Below, piece by piece: positions 16,795 through 24,321 of a stretch of DNA of 32,159 nucleotides. Every line of letters begins with the position of its first letter. Position 1 is the stretch's first letter. Source of the DNA: CAYHMW01 sp964357925 (GTDB taxonomy: Bacteria; Patescibacteriota; Microgenomatia; UBA8517); contig CAYHMW010000013.1 of assembly GCA_964357925.1 (NCBI GenBank), positions 1 to 32,159 of the forward strand, in the 5' to 3' direction. A program made the translations under genes and the position numbers. The notes under the pieces are model-generated. The model was not told where the DNA came from, made no database searches, and worked only from the letters and a program-made list of their open reading frames with translations.

Positions 16795-16886
16795 TTATCT
16801 CTGGATAGAGATACTTCCAGTTAGCTCTCCGCTTGCAGATGCCACTACTCGGCCGTCTGTATTTACATAAACTGTATAGTCAGTAT
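16795..16886 (-). repeat. 92-bp direct repeat, copy B
   Basis: The 3' end of the complete pilin gene, identical to 10130-10221 and in the same orientation. Identity begins exactly at the stop codon and ends in the codons for DYTVYV; outside it the two copies diverge quickly. Confidence 0.93.
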
Positions 16887-17277
16887 CGGCAGCGGTACCC
16901 GTCGATGGGTCCGTTGGCATAGCAGCTATATAAGTTGGTACTACTGTTACCGTCGCATCAGCAACGTTTCCAGCTGCGCCGAGGTTGAAACAGCCTGCAC
17001 CTGTCCCGACGCATGTAGATGCCGTTGGGAAGTTACTTGCTGCATCGTCTGCATCTGTATCTGGCAAATTGCCATTGTGTTCCGCAGCGTACTGGTATAT
17101 CGAATCGGTGATCGCAATAAGGTCACTTCTTCTTTGTGTATCTCTAGCGCTTGCGAATTGTCGACCAGGATTAACTGCGACAAGCACAATTGCTGCCAAG
17201 ATACCAATGATTCCGATGACTACTAAAAGCTCGATAAGTGTAAAACCTTTTGTAGTGGCAGTATTTTTTAATTTCAA
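16795..17277 (-). CDS. pilA: Type IV major pilin-like prepilin
   Basis: A 160-residue prepilin. The leader ends KG and is followed by FTLIELLVVIGIIGILAAIV, giving the classic G/F cleavage site, Glu5 and the hydrophobic helix that anchors and assembles pilins. The stretch NPGRQFASARDTQRRSD is common in pilins of CPR bacteria. The C-terminal globular part is rich in Ala/Thr/Asp with two Cys (TCVGTGAGCF) that could form a disulfide. The start is TTG at 17277, placed by a strong AGGAGGTGA ribosome binding site seven bases upstream. It lies downstream of the PilM/N-PilO genes on the same strand. Its last 92 bases are identical to the cassette at 10130-10221. Confidence 0.93.
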   Translation of the reverse strand: MKLKNTATTKGFTLIELLVVIGIIGILAAIVLVAVNPGRQFASARDTQRRSDLIAITDSIYQYAAEHNGNLPDTDADDAASNFPTASTCVGTGAGCFNLGAAGNVADATVTVVPTYIAAMPTDPSTGTAADTDYTVYVNTDGRVVASASGELTGSISIQR

Positions 17278-17284
17278 AATAATC

Positions 17285-17293
17285 TCACCTCCT
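17285..17293 (-). promoter_or_regulatory. Strong ribosome binding site fixing a TTG start for the pilin
   Basis: AGGAGGTGA on the minus strand, seven bases before TTG 17277. It is one of the few consensus Shine-Dalgarno sequences in the window, consistent with high pilin expression. Confidence 0.75.
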
Positions 17294-17327
17294 AAACCTT
17301 ACATATTATTTGTACAAGAATTTGACT

Positions 17328-17564
17328 TCATAAGTCAAGTGGTATGGATTCGTCTTCTATTATGGCTTTATAGACTTTGTTTAGCGCCTCTCTGTTTAAA
17401 TGAGGAGAAGGCGCTTTTAGAACTTCTGCATCTATTTCGTTTGCTCTGCCGATTGATTTAAACACACCACGAAAGATAAAGCCCGAGTAGAGAGCGAGCA
17501 CAATAACTATTGCCGCTAACACTGCGTAAAACTGGTCAATTTTTGCTGAGATTTTCGTCAACAT
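17328..17564 (-). CDS. Small single-pass membrane protein of the pilus cluster
   Basis: A 78-residue protein with one membrane helix (about residues 13-33, YAVLAAIVIVLALYSGFIF) and a polar C-terminal part with a short helical NREALNKVYKAI segment. It overlaps the PilO-like gene by 29 bp, so translation is probably coupled, and it sits between PilO and the pilin. Its position is where PilP occurs in proteobacterial clusters, but no PilP lipobox or domain is visible. Function is unrecognised; a role in the pilus alignment complex is inferred only from context. Confidence 0.7.
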   Translation of the reverse strand: MLTKISAKIDQFYAVLAAIVIVLALYSGFIFRGVFKSIGRANEIDAEVLKAPSPHLNREALNKVYKAIIEDESIPLDL

Positions 17565-18249
17565 AGAGGATTCCTCTTAATCTATAAGTATATGTTATTG
17601 TTTCTGTATTATCTTCAGACACTCCTTTGTCTACAAGAATCTCAATATTTTCGGTGCGAATTAAAAAGTGAAGACTGTTGACTTTGCTGATTGCAGCATT
17701 GATTCTTTGCAGGTCGCCGGTAAAGTCAATTGCTATTTTCAAGCCGAAGTTTTTAGTTGTATCTTGGGCTACGTCGTTGCTTTCGAAACTAAATCTTGTA
17801 ATAACGCCTTCTTTTTTGAGGACATCAATTTCACGTACAAATTCTAAAATTCTGTCTTCATTCGCAAATAGCGACTGGAGTTCATCTAATTTTCCAGCGT
17901 TTTCAGCAAGTTCTGCTTGTAGCACTCTAGAGTCTGAGCTATTTGGAGCGGTAAGTTCCAGAGTTCGCTCTCCTTGAATTTTAGTGGAAAGTGGTTCAAG
18001 TTTGGTAAAAATGAAAATTGTCACAATAACCAGCAGTAAATTCAAGACATTTAAAATCACAGATCGTAGAATCAAGCGTGAAGCTATGCGTGCTCCTAGA
18101 TCCAAAAATCCTTTTTTAAGGGAAGGTGTTCCCTTTTTTATTGGTACACTTTGTGCAATCGGTGCTGGTATCTCTCCTTTTTTTTGTGCTTCAACTGAAA
18201 TTTCCTTTGTCATATTTGCTGTTTGTGTGGGCTGTTCGCTTTTCTCCAT
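17536..18249 (-). CDS. pilO: PilO-like pilus alignment subcomplex protein
   Basis: A 237-residue protein with a polar, proline-containing cytoplasmic N-terminus (about 55 residues), one membrane helix near 60-83 (VILNVLNLLLVIVTIFIF), a helical or coiled segment (RVLQAELAENAGKLDELQSLF) and a small alpha/beta C-terminal domain. This is the PilO layout, and the order PilM-PilN-PilO supports it. In known systems PilN and PilO form a periplasmic or extracytoplasmic heterodimer linking the motor to the pilus. The start shares one base with the PilM-PilN stop (TAATG). The call rests on architecture and synteny more than on motifs. Confidence 0.78.
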   Translation of the reverse strand: MEKSEQPTQTANMTKEISVEAQKKGEIPAPIAQSVPIKKGTPSLKKGFLDLGARIASRLILRSVILNVLNLLLVIVTIFIFTKLEPLSTKIQGERTLELTAPNSSDSRVLQAELAENAGKLDELQSLFANEDRILEFVREIDVLKKEGVITRFSFESNDVAQDTTKNFGLKIAIDFTGDLQRINAAISKVNSLHFLIRTENIEILVDKGVSEDNTETITYTYRLRGILYVDENLSKN

Positions 18250-19667
18250 TAATCTAAATTAACTTTGGGAACAGACGATTTGATTGCCGTTGCTGGCAGA
18301 TAGTCAAGCTGTAAATCAAAAACTATTTCAGCCTGCTGAGTTATGTTTCTAATTGGAAGGCTTGGAGTTGAAAGGTCAGGGTGTTCTTCGAAGGCCTGCC
18401 TGAAATCAAAAAGGATTTCGCTTCGTTCGGCGACCCCTTTTACGTTTAAGTTTCCGTCGACAAGTGACAAAGCGACACTTGTAATCTCAACGCCTGGTGG
18501 TTTGAGATCAAAGATTGTGTTAATAACCGTTTCTGGTGAATGGAAATTCAATGCAACTGAGTCGACCTTCTTGATTAAATTGTTCGCGCTTCCAATTTCT
18601 TCAATAACTTTTTTAGTTGCAACCTTTTCACCATTCCCTGTTTTTTTGCTAACATCTTCGTAGCGTGTGTTCAAAATTATGTACGTGCTCATGACTCCTA
18701 GAAAAGTTATCCAGAGGAGTGCTGAGGCAAGTAGTGTTACTCCCCAAACTCTGATATCAGTTAATTTGTCTTTGTAGTGTTTCACCCAGTCGGAAGGCAG
18801 AAGATTGATATTGTATTTATCGTTCACTTCGATGTTTTCTTTTAGTTGAAGTGATAACGGAATGATGTATTCTTGAATTTGGGCTGGAGCCAGTCCGCTA
18901 AATTTTTGGTTTATGAAATCAACAGGCCACCCCAAACCATTCAAAGCCTTTGTTATTTCCTCTGTGATTCCTTTACCTCCAACAATAATGGATTTTATTT
19001 GGGCTTCCTCATAATGACGCAATATAAGTGATGCAGTTTGGATGATGTCGTTCAGTGTTGAGACCCTGATAACTGAGCTGCCTATGATGGCTTTGTTTTT
19101 GGCGATAGTTAATACGGCTTCGTTGCCATCGACGAAAATTATTAACTTCGCAACCGAGGAATATTCTGTGGCTCGCATTAAGGAAATTGATGGTGTCTCT
19201 ACAACTAGAGGCAGAAGTCCTGCAGCGCCAACAGCCTTAACATAGCCTGCCAGAACACTTTGCTGCACTGCTATAACCAATATCTGGTTTTCAGTTCCTG
19301 TCTCGTCGATAATTTGCCAGTCAATAACTACATCTTTGTTTTGTGTCGGAAGAAACTCCTGAGATTGCCAACGAACTGCTTCGTCAAGTTCTTCTTCCTC
19401 GAGCTTAGGCATCTTCAAAAGTTTGGTGAAAGTGGAAAACTCTGGAATGACAATCCCGACTGATTTTTCTGTGATATTTTCTTTTTTCCAAAGATTTTTA
19501 AGAAGTGTTGTTAACTCTGAGCTATTCTCAACTTGATAATTAACAATAACCTCCGGAGCCAAAGGAGTTGTCACTACCTTCTCGACCTTGTCTTTTTGGT
19601 TATTTAATTTCAGAACCTGGACTTTATCAGGGTAGAAGACTATGGAAACAAACGATTTACGTTTCAT
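18249..19667 (-). CDS. PilM-PilN fusion protein
   Basis: A 472-residue protein joining two pilus assembly proteins that are normally separate. Residues 1 to about 270 are an actin-like PilM: KSFVSIVFYPDKVQVLKL, LKMPKLEEEELDEAVRWQSQEFLP and VVETPSISLMRA, then a sugar-kinase-fold core. From about residue 276 comes PilN: the INLLP motif (277-281) that in PilN contacts PilM, then a membrane helix near 303-326 and an extracytoplasmic part ending in VFDLQLDYL. In the fusion the PilN N-terminal peptide is tethered to its PilM partner. The gene is first in the PilMN-PilO-small protein-pilin run. Start ATG 19667; TATAAT lies 14 bases upstream without a clear -35. Confidence 0.87.
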   Translation of the reverse strand: MKRKSFVSIVFYPDKVQVLKLNNQKDKVEKVVTTPLAPEVIVNYQVENSSELTTLLKNLWKKENITEKSVGIVIPEFSTFTKLLKMPKLEEEELDEAVRWQSQEFLPTQNKDVVIDWQIIDETGTENQILVIAVQQSVLAGYVKAVGAAGLLPLVVETPSISLMRATEYSSVAKLIIFVDGNEAVLTIAKNKAIIGSSVIRVSTLNDIIQTASLILRHYEEAQIKSIIVGGKGITEEITKALNGLGWPVDFINQKFSGLAPAQIQEYIIPLSLQLKENIEVNDKYNINLLPSDWVKHYKDKLTDIRVWGVTLLASALLWITFLGVMSTYIILNTRYEDVSKKTGNGEKVATKKVIEEIGSANNLIKKVDSVALNFHSPETVINTIFDLKPPGVEITSVALSLVDGNLNVKGVAERSEILFDFRQAFEEHPDLSTPSLPIRNITQQAEIVFDLQLDYLPATAIKSSVPKVNLD

Positions 19668-19749
19668 GGGCAGTTACTTTTTCATTATAGACTAGATCGG
19701 TTTTCTTCGCTTCACAACCCTAAGTAGGTTTACTGACTTGCTCTAACGC

Positions 19750-20520
19750 GTGCAGGAGAGATTCTCATTTTCTGATAGAATTAGCTCGGTGGACTTTAAA
19801 TTTGAAATTAATAAAGGGCAGCTCATCTACTCAGCCTTACTTGGCAAAAAACACGAAAAGTACTTCTCTGCTGCTATAAAAAATTATTCAAAGGATTATG
19901 CCTCAGCTTATATGTTGTTTGAAGATCCAAGAATGGTTTTTTTAGATGATAACTATAAAACTTCTATCTCTCAAGCTAGTGAAAACTTGAAAGATATGTT
20001 CGCAGCCTTTGAAAAGACTACGGAGTTTAAGGAACTTCTAACGAAAACAGAAGAATATAAAATATGGCTAGAAAAGGAGTGGGAGCAAAAAAAAGAAGAG
20101 ATACAAAAACATTTGCAAGAAATTTTAAAAGTTGAGTTACCAAATACTACATCCACAGTTTTTGTAATCGAAAGGAGTATTGGAGGAGGGTCTTATCTTG
20201 GGAATAATATAATTTATTGGGGGCATACTGAGGACTGGTCTAACTACAGTCTTGTCTATTTGTGCCATGAATATCTTCATACTTTTCTTTCAAACGGGGA
20301 TCTTGAACATGCTGTAATTGAATTAGCAACCGATAATGAACTACGTATAAGGCTAAATGGCAAAGGAGAGTATTTTAAAGCAGACGGGGAAAAAGTTGGA
20401 CACCAGCATCTACTAGATTTGGAAAAAAATATTTATCGACGATGGCTTGCATACCTTGACAACCCTGAAAAGAATATCTTTAGATTCATTGAAGAAATAA
20501 AGACTGACAGTCCATTTTGA
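19750..20520 (+). CDS. Putative HExxH zinc metallopeptidase beside the RiPP genes
   Basis: A 256-residue protein, not recognised at family level. The middle is a lysine/glutamate-rich helical segment (about 95-128). The active-site candidate is HEYLH (173-177) in SLVYLCHEYLHTFL, followed 14 residues later by IELATDNELR, which could give a gluzincin-type third ligand. No signal peptide or membrane helix is seen. GTG 19750 is the longest start and lacks a spaced ribosome binding site; a start within the next ~15 codons is possible. It is convergent with the radical SAM/precursor genes, with its stop 39 bp from the precursor stop. A role in leader removal or peptide modification is inferred from position only. 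Confidence 0.68.
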   Translation: MQERFSFSDRISSVDFKFEINKGQLIYSALLGKKHEKYFSAAIKNYSKDYASAYMLFEDPRMVFLDDNYKTSISQASENLKDMFAAFEKTTEFKELLTKTEEYKIWLEKEWEQKKEEIQKHLQEILKVELPNTTSTVFVIERSIGGGSYLGNNIIYWGHTEDWSNYSLVYLCHEYLHTFLSNGDLEHAVIELATDNELRIRLNGKGEYFKADGEKVGHQHLLDLEKNIYRRWLAYLDNPEKNIFRFIEEIKTDSPF

Positions 20521-20542
20521 TTTAACTCAAATGAACTGTCAG
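20504..20542 (-). terminator. Hairpin terminator for the RiPP operon, overlapping the peptidase 3' end
   Basis: CTGACAGTCCATTTTGA (20504-20520) pairs with TCAAATGAACTGTCAG (20527-20542) with one mismatch and one bulge. On the minus strand it is followed by TCTTTATTTCTTC, so it suits the precursor transcript. One arm lies in the last codons of the convergent peptidase gene. Confidence 0.6.
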
Positions 20543-20559
20543 CTAAAATAAGCTATGGT

Positions 20560-20775
20560 TTAGAGATCGGGCCCACAGCTAATCGGGGGATCAGGTGGAT
20601 CGGAACCACCCTCATCTGGGCCACAACCACTATCAGGACTACAGCCCTGTGTTGACCCATCTGGCGAACAGTAAAAATCAGGAGCACAACTTCCTGCCTC
20701 AGGATTACAAGAGGCTAGCAATTGTGCCTGTTGAGCGCTAACCAGTACGAGAGTTGGTTCAATACCTTCTAACAT
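20560..20775 (-). CDS. Candidate RiPP precursor with six C-x-P-[D/E] repeats
   Basis: A 71-residue peptide from ATG 20775. A leader of about 22 residues (IEPTLVLVSAQQAQLLAS) precedes a core with six Cys, each in the pattern Cys-x-Pro-acidic: CNPE, CAPD, CSPD, CSPD, CGPD and CGPD (Cys 23, 30, 36, 45, 51 and 67). The rest is Gly/Ser/Pro/Asp, with no Lys or Arg anywhere. It lies directly after a radical SAM/SPASM gene, whose stop is inside its ribosome binding site. The regular Cys-to-acid spacing recalls ranthipeptides such as freyrasin, where Cys is joined to an Asp carbon in C-x3-D motifs; here the spacing is x2. Modification is inferred. An unmodified disulfide peptide is the alternative. 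Confidence 0.82.
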   Translation of the reverse strand: MLEGIEPTLVLVSAQQAQLLASCNPEAGSCAPDFYCSPDGSTQGCSPDSGCGPDEGGSDPPDPPISCGPDL

Positions 20776-20783
20776 GAGCATAT

Positions 20784-20790
20784 CTCCTTT
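20784..20790 (-). promoter_or_regulatory. Ribosome binding site deciding the precursor start
   Basis: AAAGGAG on the minus strand is eight bases from ATG 20775 but only two from the other in-frame ATG at 20781, so the downstream ATG is preferred. It overlaps the TAA of the radical SAM gene, suggesting translational coupling. Confidence 0.65.
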
Positions 20791-22163
20791 TAATGACTTT
20801 CCGATTGTGATGGAACTGAAATAGAGTCAAGTGGTACAATTTGCTGAAGAACAGGTCCCAGCGAACGATCATACCACGTTTCTCCCTCATCATTTACACG
20901 CCAGACACCTTGTGCCCATTCTCCAGTGTATGGATTATATGTGCAGCGTGGATATGGCGCATGTAAATAATCAGAATTTCCCATTGCCGCAGCTTCAGAC
21001 AATGGCCGACAGTCAAAACAGACATAACGATATTCACAGTCCTGACAAACTAGAACACTGTCTTTGGTGGTACTCCATATTTGTTGAATTGCAGCCGACA
21101 GAATCACCTCCTCCAAATTTAGATTAGAGACATTACCAATGGAATGATTTCGGGAAAAGATACAGGGCAGTACGTCGCCTACATCAGTAATCGTTATTTT
21201 CCCTGCTAAACAACTGTGACCGCTCGAGTAATGAGCTACTTTAGACTTCTCCGCCGTGAAGTTAGGTTTGAGCTTGTATCCATACTGGGCGACAATCTCA
21301 GTAGATGGTCGAATGGATTCATTACCACCCCTTCCTTTTGGTCTTAACGGGTCAGGAGATTTTCCAGAAAAACCAATGTCTTTGATTAAGACCTGAGTAT
21401 CATGGAGAGTATGTTGATTTTGTCTCATGATTACTGTCTCCACTCTGGTTGGTACTCCAAGTTGCTTTAACAATCTCAAATTTGTAGTTGTCTTTACAAA
21501 ACTGCCAGGAGTTTGAGTTATTGAATCATGGACTTGTGAATCACTGGAATACAAAGACACAGCAATCCGAAGACCTAGCGACTTTATACGCGAAATTTTA
21601 TCAGGGGTCAGGAGTGTGGCATTTGTGAAAATTTCAACATATTCAAAACCCAAACTACGAGCATATTCTGCTAAGTCCAAAACAGTATGATCGCCATCTC
21701 TATACAAAAATGGCTCTCCACCGATGAATTGACAGCGTCGGCATCCCAATTTATAGGACTGGTCGATTAAACTACACCATTGCTTGAATGTCAGTTTTTG
21801 CCTATCAGCGATTTTCTCTACCTCTAGACCAAGTGCTCGACGATGAGCTGGTGGCATACTCTCAGCGTAACAATGAATGCAAGACTCATTGCAATCGTCA
21901 GATATAATCTCGAACCAAACGAATCCTAACCCAATGTTTTCCATCCTTGGAAGTTGGGATTCAATATTCTCCGAGTCTCGAGTAGCTAAACCAGCTACAA
22001 CCAGCCTATTCCAGTAGTTGCTGTTTTCTTCCTGACCACTGAGAATGGAAACTGAGAGATGATTAATCGAATAAACATTCCCCGTGTTCGTATCAAGGAG
22101 AGCACCGTTAAGTGCACCTGTGATTAGATAGACACCTTCCTTCAAGGCATAATGATGGGACAT
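20790..22163 (-). CDS. Radical SAM/SPASM peptide maturase
   Basis: A 457-residue maturase. Residues 1 to about 60 (YALKEGVYLITGALNGALLD, then NVYSINHLS) look like the small N-terminal segment found in peptide-modifying radical SAM enzymes and might bind the leader. The radical SAM core has the CxxxCxxC cluster CNESCIHC (Cys91, 95, 98), GGEP (148-151) and a DPLRPKGRGG segment (271-280). A SPASM domain follows with Cys318, 334, 373, 376, 382, 385 and 407 (CLAGKITITDVGDVLPC, CQDCEYRYVCFDC), suited to two auxiliary Fe-S clusters. AAAGGAGT lies five bases before ATG 22163. It is immediately upstream of the six-Cys precursor. Thioether formation is the most likely chemistry, by analogy. Confidence 0.92.
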   Translation of the reverse strand: MSHHYALKEGVYLITGALNGALLDTNTGNVYSINHLSVSILSGQEENSNYWNRLVVAGLATRDSENIESQLPRMENIGLGFVWFEIISDDCNESCIHCYAESMPPAHRRALGLEVEKIADRQKLTFKQWCSLIDQSYKLGCRRCQFIGGEPFLYRDGDHTVLDLAEYARSLGFEYVEIFTNATLLTPDKISRIKSLGLRIAVSLYSSDSQVHDSITQTPGSFVKTTTNLRLLKQLGVPTRVETVIMRQNQHTLHDTQVLIKDIGFSGKSPDPLRPKGRGGNESIRPSTEIVAQYGYKLKPNFTAEKSKVAHYSSGHSCLAGKITITDVGDVLPCIFSRNHSIGNVSNLNLEEVILSAAIQQIWSTTKDSVLVCQDCEYRYVCFDCRPLSEAAAMGNSDYLHAPYPRCTYNPYTGEWAQGVWRVNDEGETWYDRSLGPVLQQIVPLDSISVPSQSESH

Positions 22164-22231
22164 TTCTACTCCTTTAAAAGTGCAGACTGAAAAGATACGG
22201 GTATATTATCATACTTGTTACCCAACCCCGA

Positions 22232-22263
22232 CTGACAGACATGGGCTGTAGTGGTGATATACT
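22232..22263 (+). promoter_or_regulatory. Candidate promoter for the minor pilin genes
   Basis: CTGACA (22232-22237) and an extended -10, TGATATACT, with TATACT at 22258-22263. The spacer of 20 bases is long, which an extended -10 may offset. The predicted start of transcription is at or next to GTG 22270, so the mRNA may be leaderless. Confidence 0.35.
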
Positions 22264-22269
22264 TTATAT

Positions 22270-23607
22270 GTGCGTATAAAATATCCACTGTCGGGACAAG
22301 TTTATATTGGAATTGTCATCTCGATTGCACTTCTTCTGATCCTCAGCCAGACGATATTTACTTTGGTTGTTTCCGTCTTCGATCTTGTTAGTTTTACAAA
22401 GGCGCGCACTGCGGCTACACAACTGGCTAGCGAGAAAATCGAGATAATCAAAAATCTGAATTATTCCGATGTTGGGACAGTGGGTGGGATCCCAAACGGA
22501 ATCATTGAGCCTGAAGAGATTGCATTGCGCGGTGGACTTCCCTACACGATCTCAACAAGAATAGTAAATATTGATGATCCGTTTGATGAGTCTGCTCCAG
22601 TTGACACTGAGGCGGCTGATTATAAGCATGTTGAGGTTAGTGTTACTTGGGGAGGAACGACAGGAAGGCGTGCCAGTCCGATTGTTTATACGACAAATAT
22701 TGCACCGCCGGGATCGTATGTTGGTACGGGCGGGGTACTCGCCATTTCTGTCGTTGACTCAAACAGTAATCCTTTAGCCGATGCTTCAGTAGCTATTGTT
22801 GCAAGCGGCGTAACTCCACCTGTTAACACTCAGTTGCAAACTGATGTGAACGGTGAAGTTACTTTACCTGGTGCACTTCCCTGCTTAGGTTGTTATCGTG
22901 TAACCGTCACGAAAGCCGGTATGAGTACTGACAGAACTTATAGTACAACAGAGGTCACAAACCCATCTAAACCACATGCGACTGTTAATGAGGGACTCAT
23001 CACTAGTCTTTCGTTTTCTATTGATACCCTTTCGCAGATTGATATTACATCAACCTACGACCGAGAAAATGATTTTGCGATTTTCCCTGATCAATCTTTT
23101 GTTTTGAGAGGAGAAAAAACTATTGGAACTGATTCATTTAGCGCACCCGTTTTTAAATATAACGAGGTCAATATTACAAACGGATCTGGGACTCTTAGCC
23201 TTCCCAATATGGAGTGGGATAATTATCACATTATTATCCCATCTGGTGGTGTATGGGATATTACCGGCACTAATCCAATTTTGCCTGTGTCCTTGCTCCC
23301 TGGACAGACGGCGGATGTGACTTTTTCTGCTACACCAAGCTCTACCCACAGGCTTTTGACAATTTTTACAGATAGCAGTAGTAATCCAATTGCTTCTGTC
23401 TCTGCAACTATTGATAATGGTGGGCCATCTGAGAGTGTATTAAGCGGCAATTCAGGGGATCCAGATTACGGACAAGCGTTTTTCCAGAGTTTATCTGAGG
23501 ACACATATACAATAACTGCAACAGCATCGGGATACCTTAATTTTACGAGCGAGGTTATTGTAACCGGATATACAACTGAGAGGATAATTATGGAGGAGGA
23601 ACCATAG
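22270..23607 (+). CDS. Pilus-associated surface protein with N-terminal helix and carboxypeptidase-regulatory-like repeats
   Basis: A 445-residue protein. A hydrophobic helix (about residues 10-37, IGIVISIALLLILSQTIFTLVV) is followed by AATQLASEKIEIIKNLNYSDVGT, as in PilV/PilW-type minor pilins, but the FTLIE cleavage motif is absent. The rest is beta-rich with at least two domains like the carboxypeptidase regulatory fold: ISVVDSNSNPLADASVAIV with CYRVTVTKAGM, and IFTDSSSNPIASVSATI with DTYTITATASGYLNF. These are probably exposed on the cell surface or pilus tip. GTG 22270 is the start; the nearby ATG at 22268 is in another frame and stops after three codons. It is first in a plus-strand run with two further minor pilin-type genes. 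Confidence 0.75.
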   Translation: MRIKYPLSGQVYIGIVISIALLLILSQTIFTLVVSVFDLVSFTKARTAATQLASEKIEIIKNLNYSDVGTVGGIPNGIIEPEEIALRGGLPYTISTRIVNIDDPFDESAPVDTEAADYKHVEVSVTWGGTTGRRASPIVYTTNIAPPGSYVGTGGVLAISVVDSNSNPLADASVAIVASGVTPPVNTQLQTDVNGEVTLPGALPCLGCYRVTVTKAGMSTDRTYSTTEVTNPSKPHATVNEGLITSLSFSIDTLSQIDITSTYDRENDFAIFPDQSFVLRGEKTIGTDSFSAPVFKYNEVNITNGSGTLSLPNMEWDNYHIIIPSGGVWDITGTNPILPVSLLPGQTADVTFSATPSSTHRLLTIFTDSSSNPIASVSATIDNGGPSESVLSGNSGDPDYGQAFFQSLSEDTYTITATASGYLNFTSEVIVTGYTTERIIMEEEP

Positions 23608-23611
23608 TCAA

Positions 23612-24319
23612 ATGAGTAAAGAAATAACGAAAACTTCTAGATCCCGGATCTGCTCCGCCTGTGGCGGATTGTCCGGGATGACAGGGGGCGGGTTTACGTT
23701 GATAAGGAAACCTTATGACGGTTTGCAAGGCTTCACCCTCATTGAGGTGATGATGTCGGCTGCCTTGATGGTGGTGCTTGGGGGATCTGTACTTGGGCTT
23801 CAATATATATTGTCCAATAGTCAACTGACTGCATTTAATAGTTATACTGCAGTGGAGGAGGCGAACAGTATTGTTGCTTCCTTCACATCTGAGCTTCGGG
23901 CTATACAACAAGCTGATACCGGTGCTTACCCTATAGAGGTTGCTGATGACAATCAGGTGGTTTTCTTTAGCGATATTGATTACGATGGGGTGGTTGAGCG
24001 AGTTCGCTACACTGCAACTGGTACACAAATGGTTAAGGGAGTGACTGAGCCAAGTGGAACTCCATTGACGTATGACCTTGGGACAGAATCGACGAGAGTA
24101 ATGACTCAGTTTCTAAACGACAGCATAACGACGCCAATATTTTTATATTTTAATGGTGATTGGCCAAATGATTTGACAAATAATCCGCTTTTACCTGGGT
24201 CAAGATTGTCGGACACTCGCCTTGTGAGAATTTCGATTAATATGAGAATTGCGTCACAAGTTTCGGAGGATACATTTGCGCTTGAATCGCATGTGCAACC
24301 TAGGGCTTTAAAATATTGA
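23612..24319 (+). CDS. PilW-like minor prepilin carrying an in-frame palindromic repeat
   Basis: A 235-residue prepilin. The cleavage motif is QGFTLIEVMMSAALMVVLGGSVLGL, about 40 residues in, giving an unusually long leader. The leader region contains the 39-bp palindrome at 23641-23679 read in frame, and a second FTLI-like stretch (GGFTLIRK) just after it. GGAGGAGGA lies 11 bases before ATG 23612; an internal ATG inside the repeat (GGGATGACA) could give a shorter leader but has no ribosome binding site. The mature part has the helix and mixed alpha/beta body of a PilW-like protein (FTSELRAIQQADTG, RVRYTATGTQMVKG). It starts four bases after the preceding stop and abuts the PilX-like gene. 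Confidence 0.85.
   Translation: MSKEITKTSRSRICSACGGLSGMTGGGFTLIRKPYDGLQGFTLIEVMMSAALMVVLGGSVLGLQYILSNSQLTAFNSYTAVEEANSIVASFTSELRAIQQADTGAYPIEVADDNQVVFFSDIDYDGVVERVRYTATGTQMVKGVTEPSGTPLTYDLGTESTRVMTQFLNDSITTPIFLYFNGDWPNDLTNNPLLPGSRLSDTRLVRISINMRIASQVSEDTFALESHVQPRALKY
23641..23679. repeat. REP-like palindromic element inside a prepilin gene
   Basis: Outer arms ATCCCGGA (23641-23648) and TCCGGGAT (23672-23679), inner arms TCCGCC (23654-23659) and GGCGGA (23663-23668), all perfect. It is flanked by AG before and GACA after, like the intergenic element at 29746-29771. Confidence 0.85.
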
Positions 24320-24321
24320 AT

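Noticed and set aside
17322..17338. Terminator upstream of the pilin gene
   Set aside because: TTGACTT and AAGTCAA form a 7-bp inverted repeat at the end of the 78-codon gene, but only a weak T-rich tract follows on the minus strand. It may be a chance palindrome or an attenuator.
23641..23679. Intrinsic terminator between minor pilin genes
   Set aside because: The hairpin is strong but lies inside an open reading frame, has no T-run, and its arms and flanks match a dispersed repeat.
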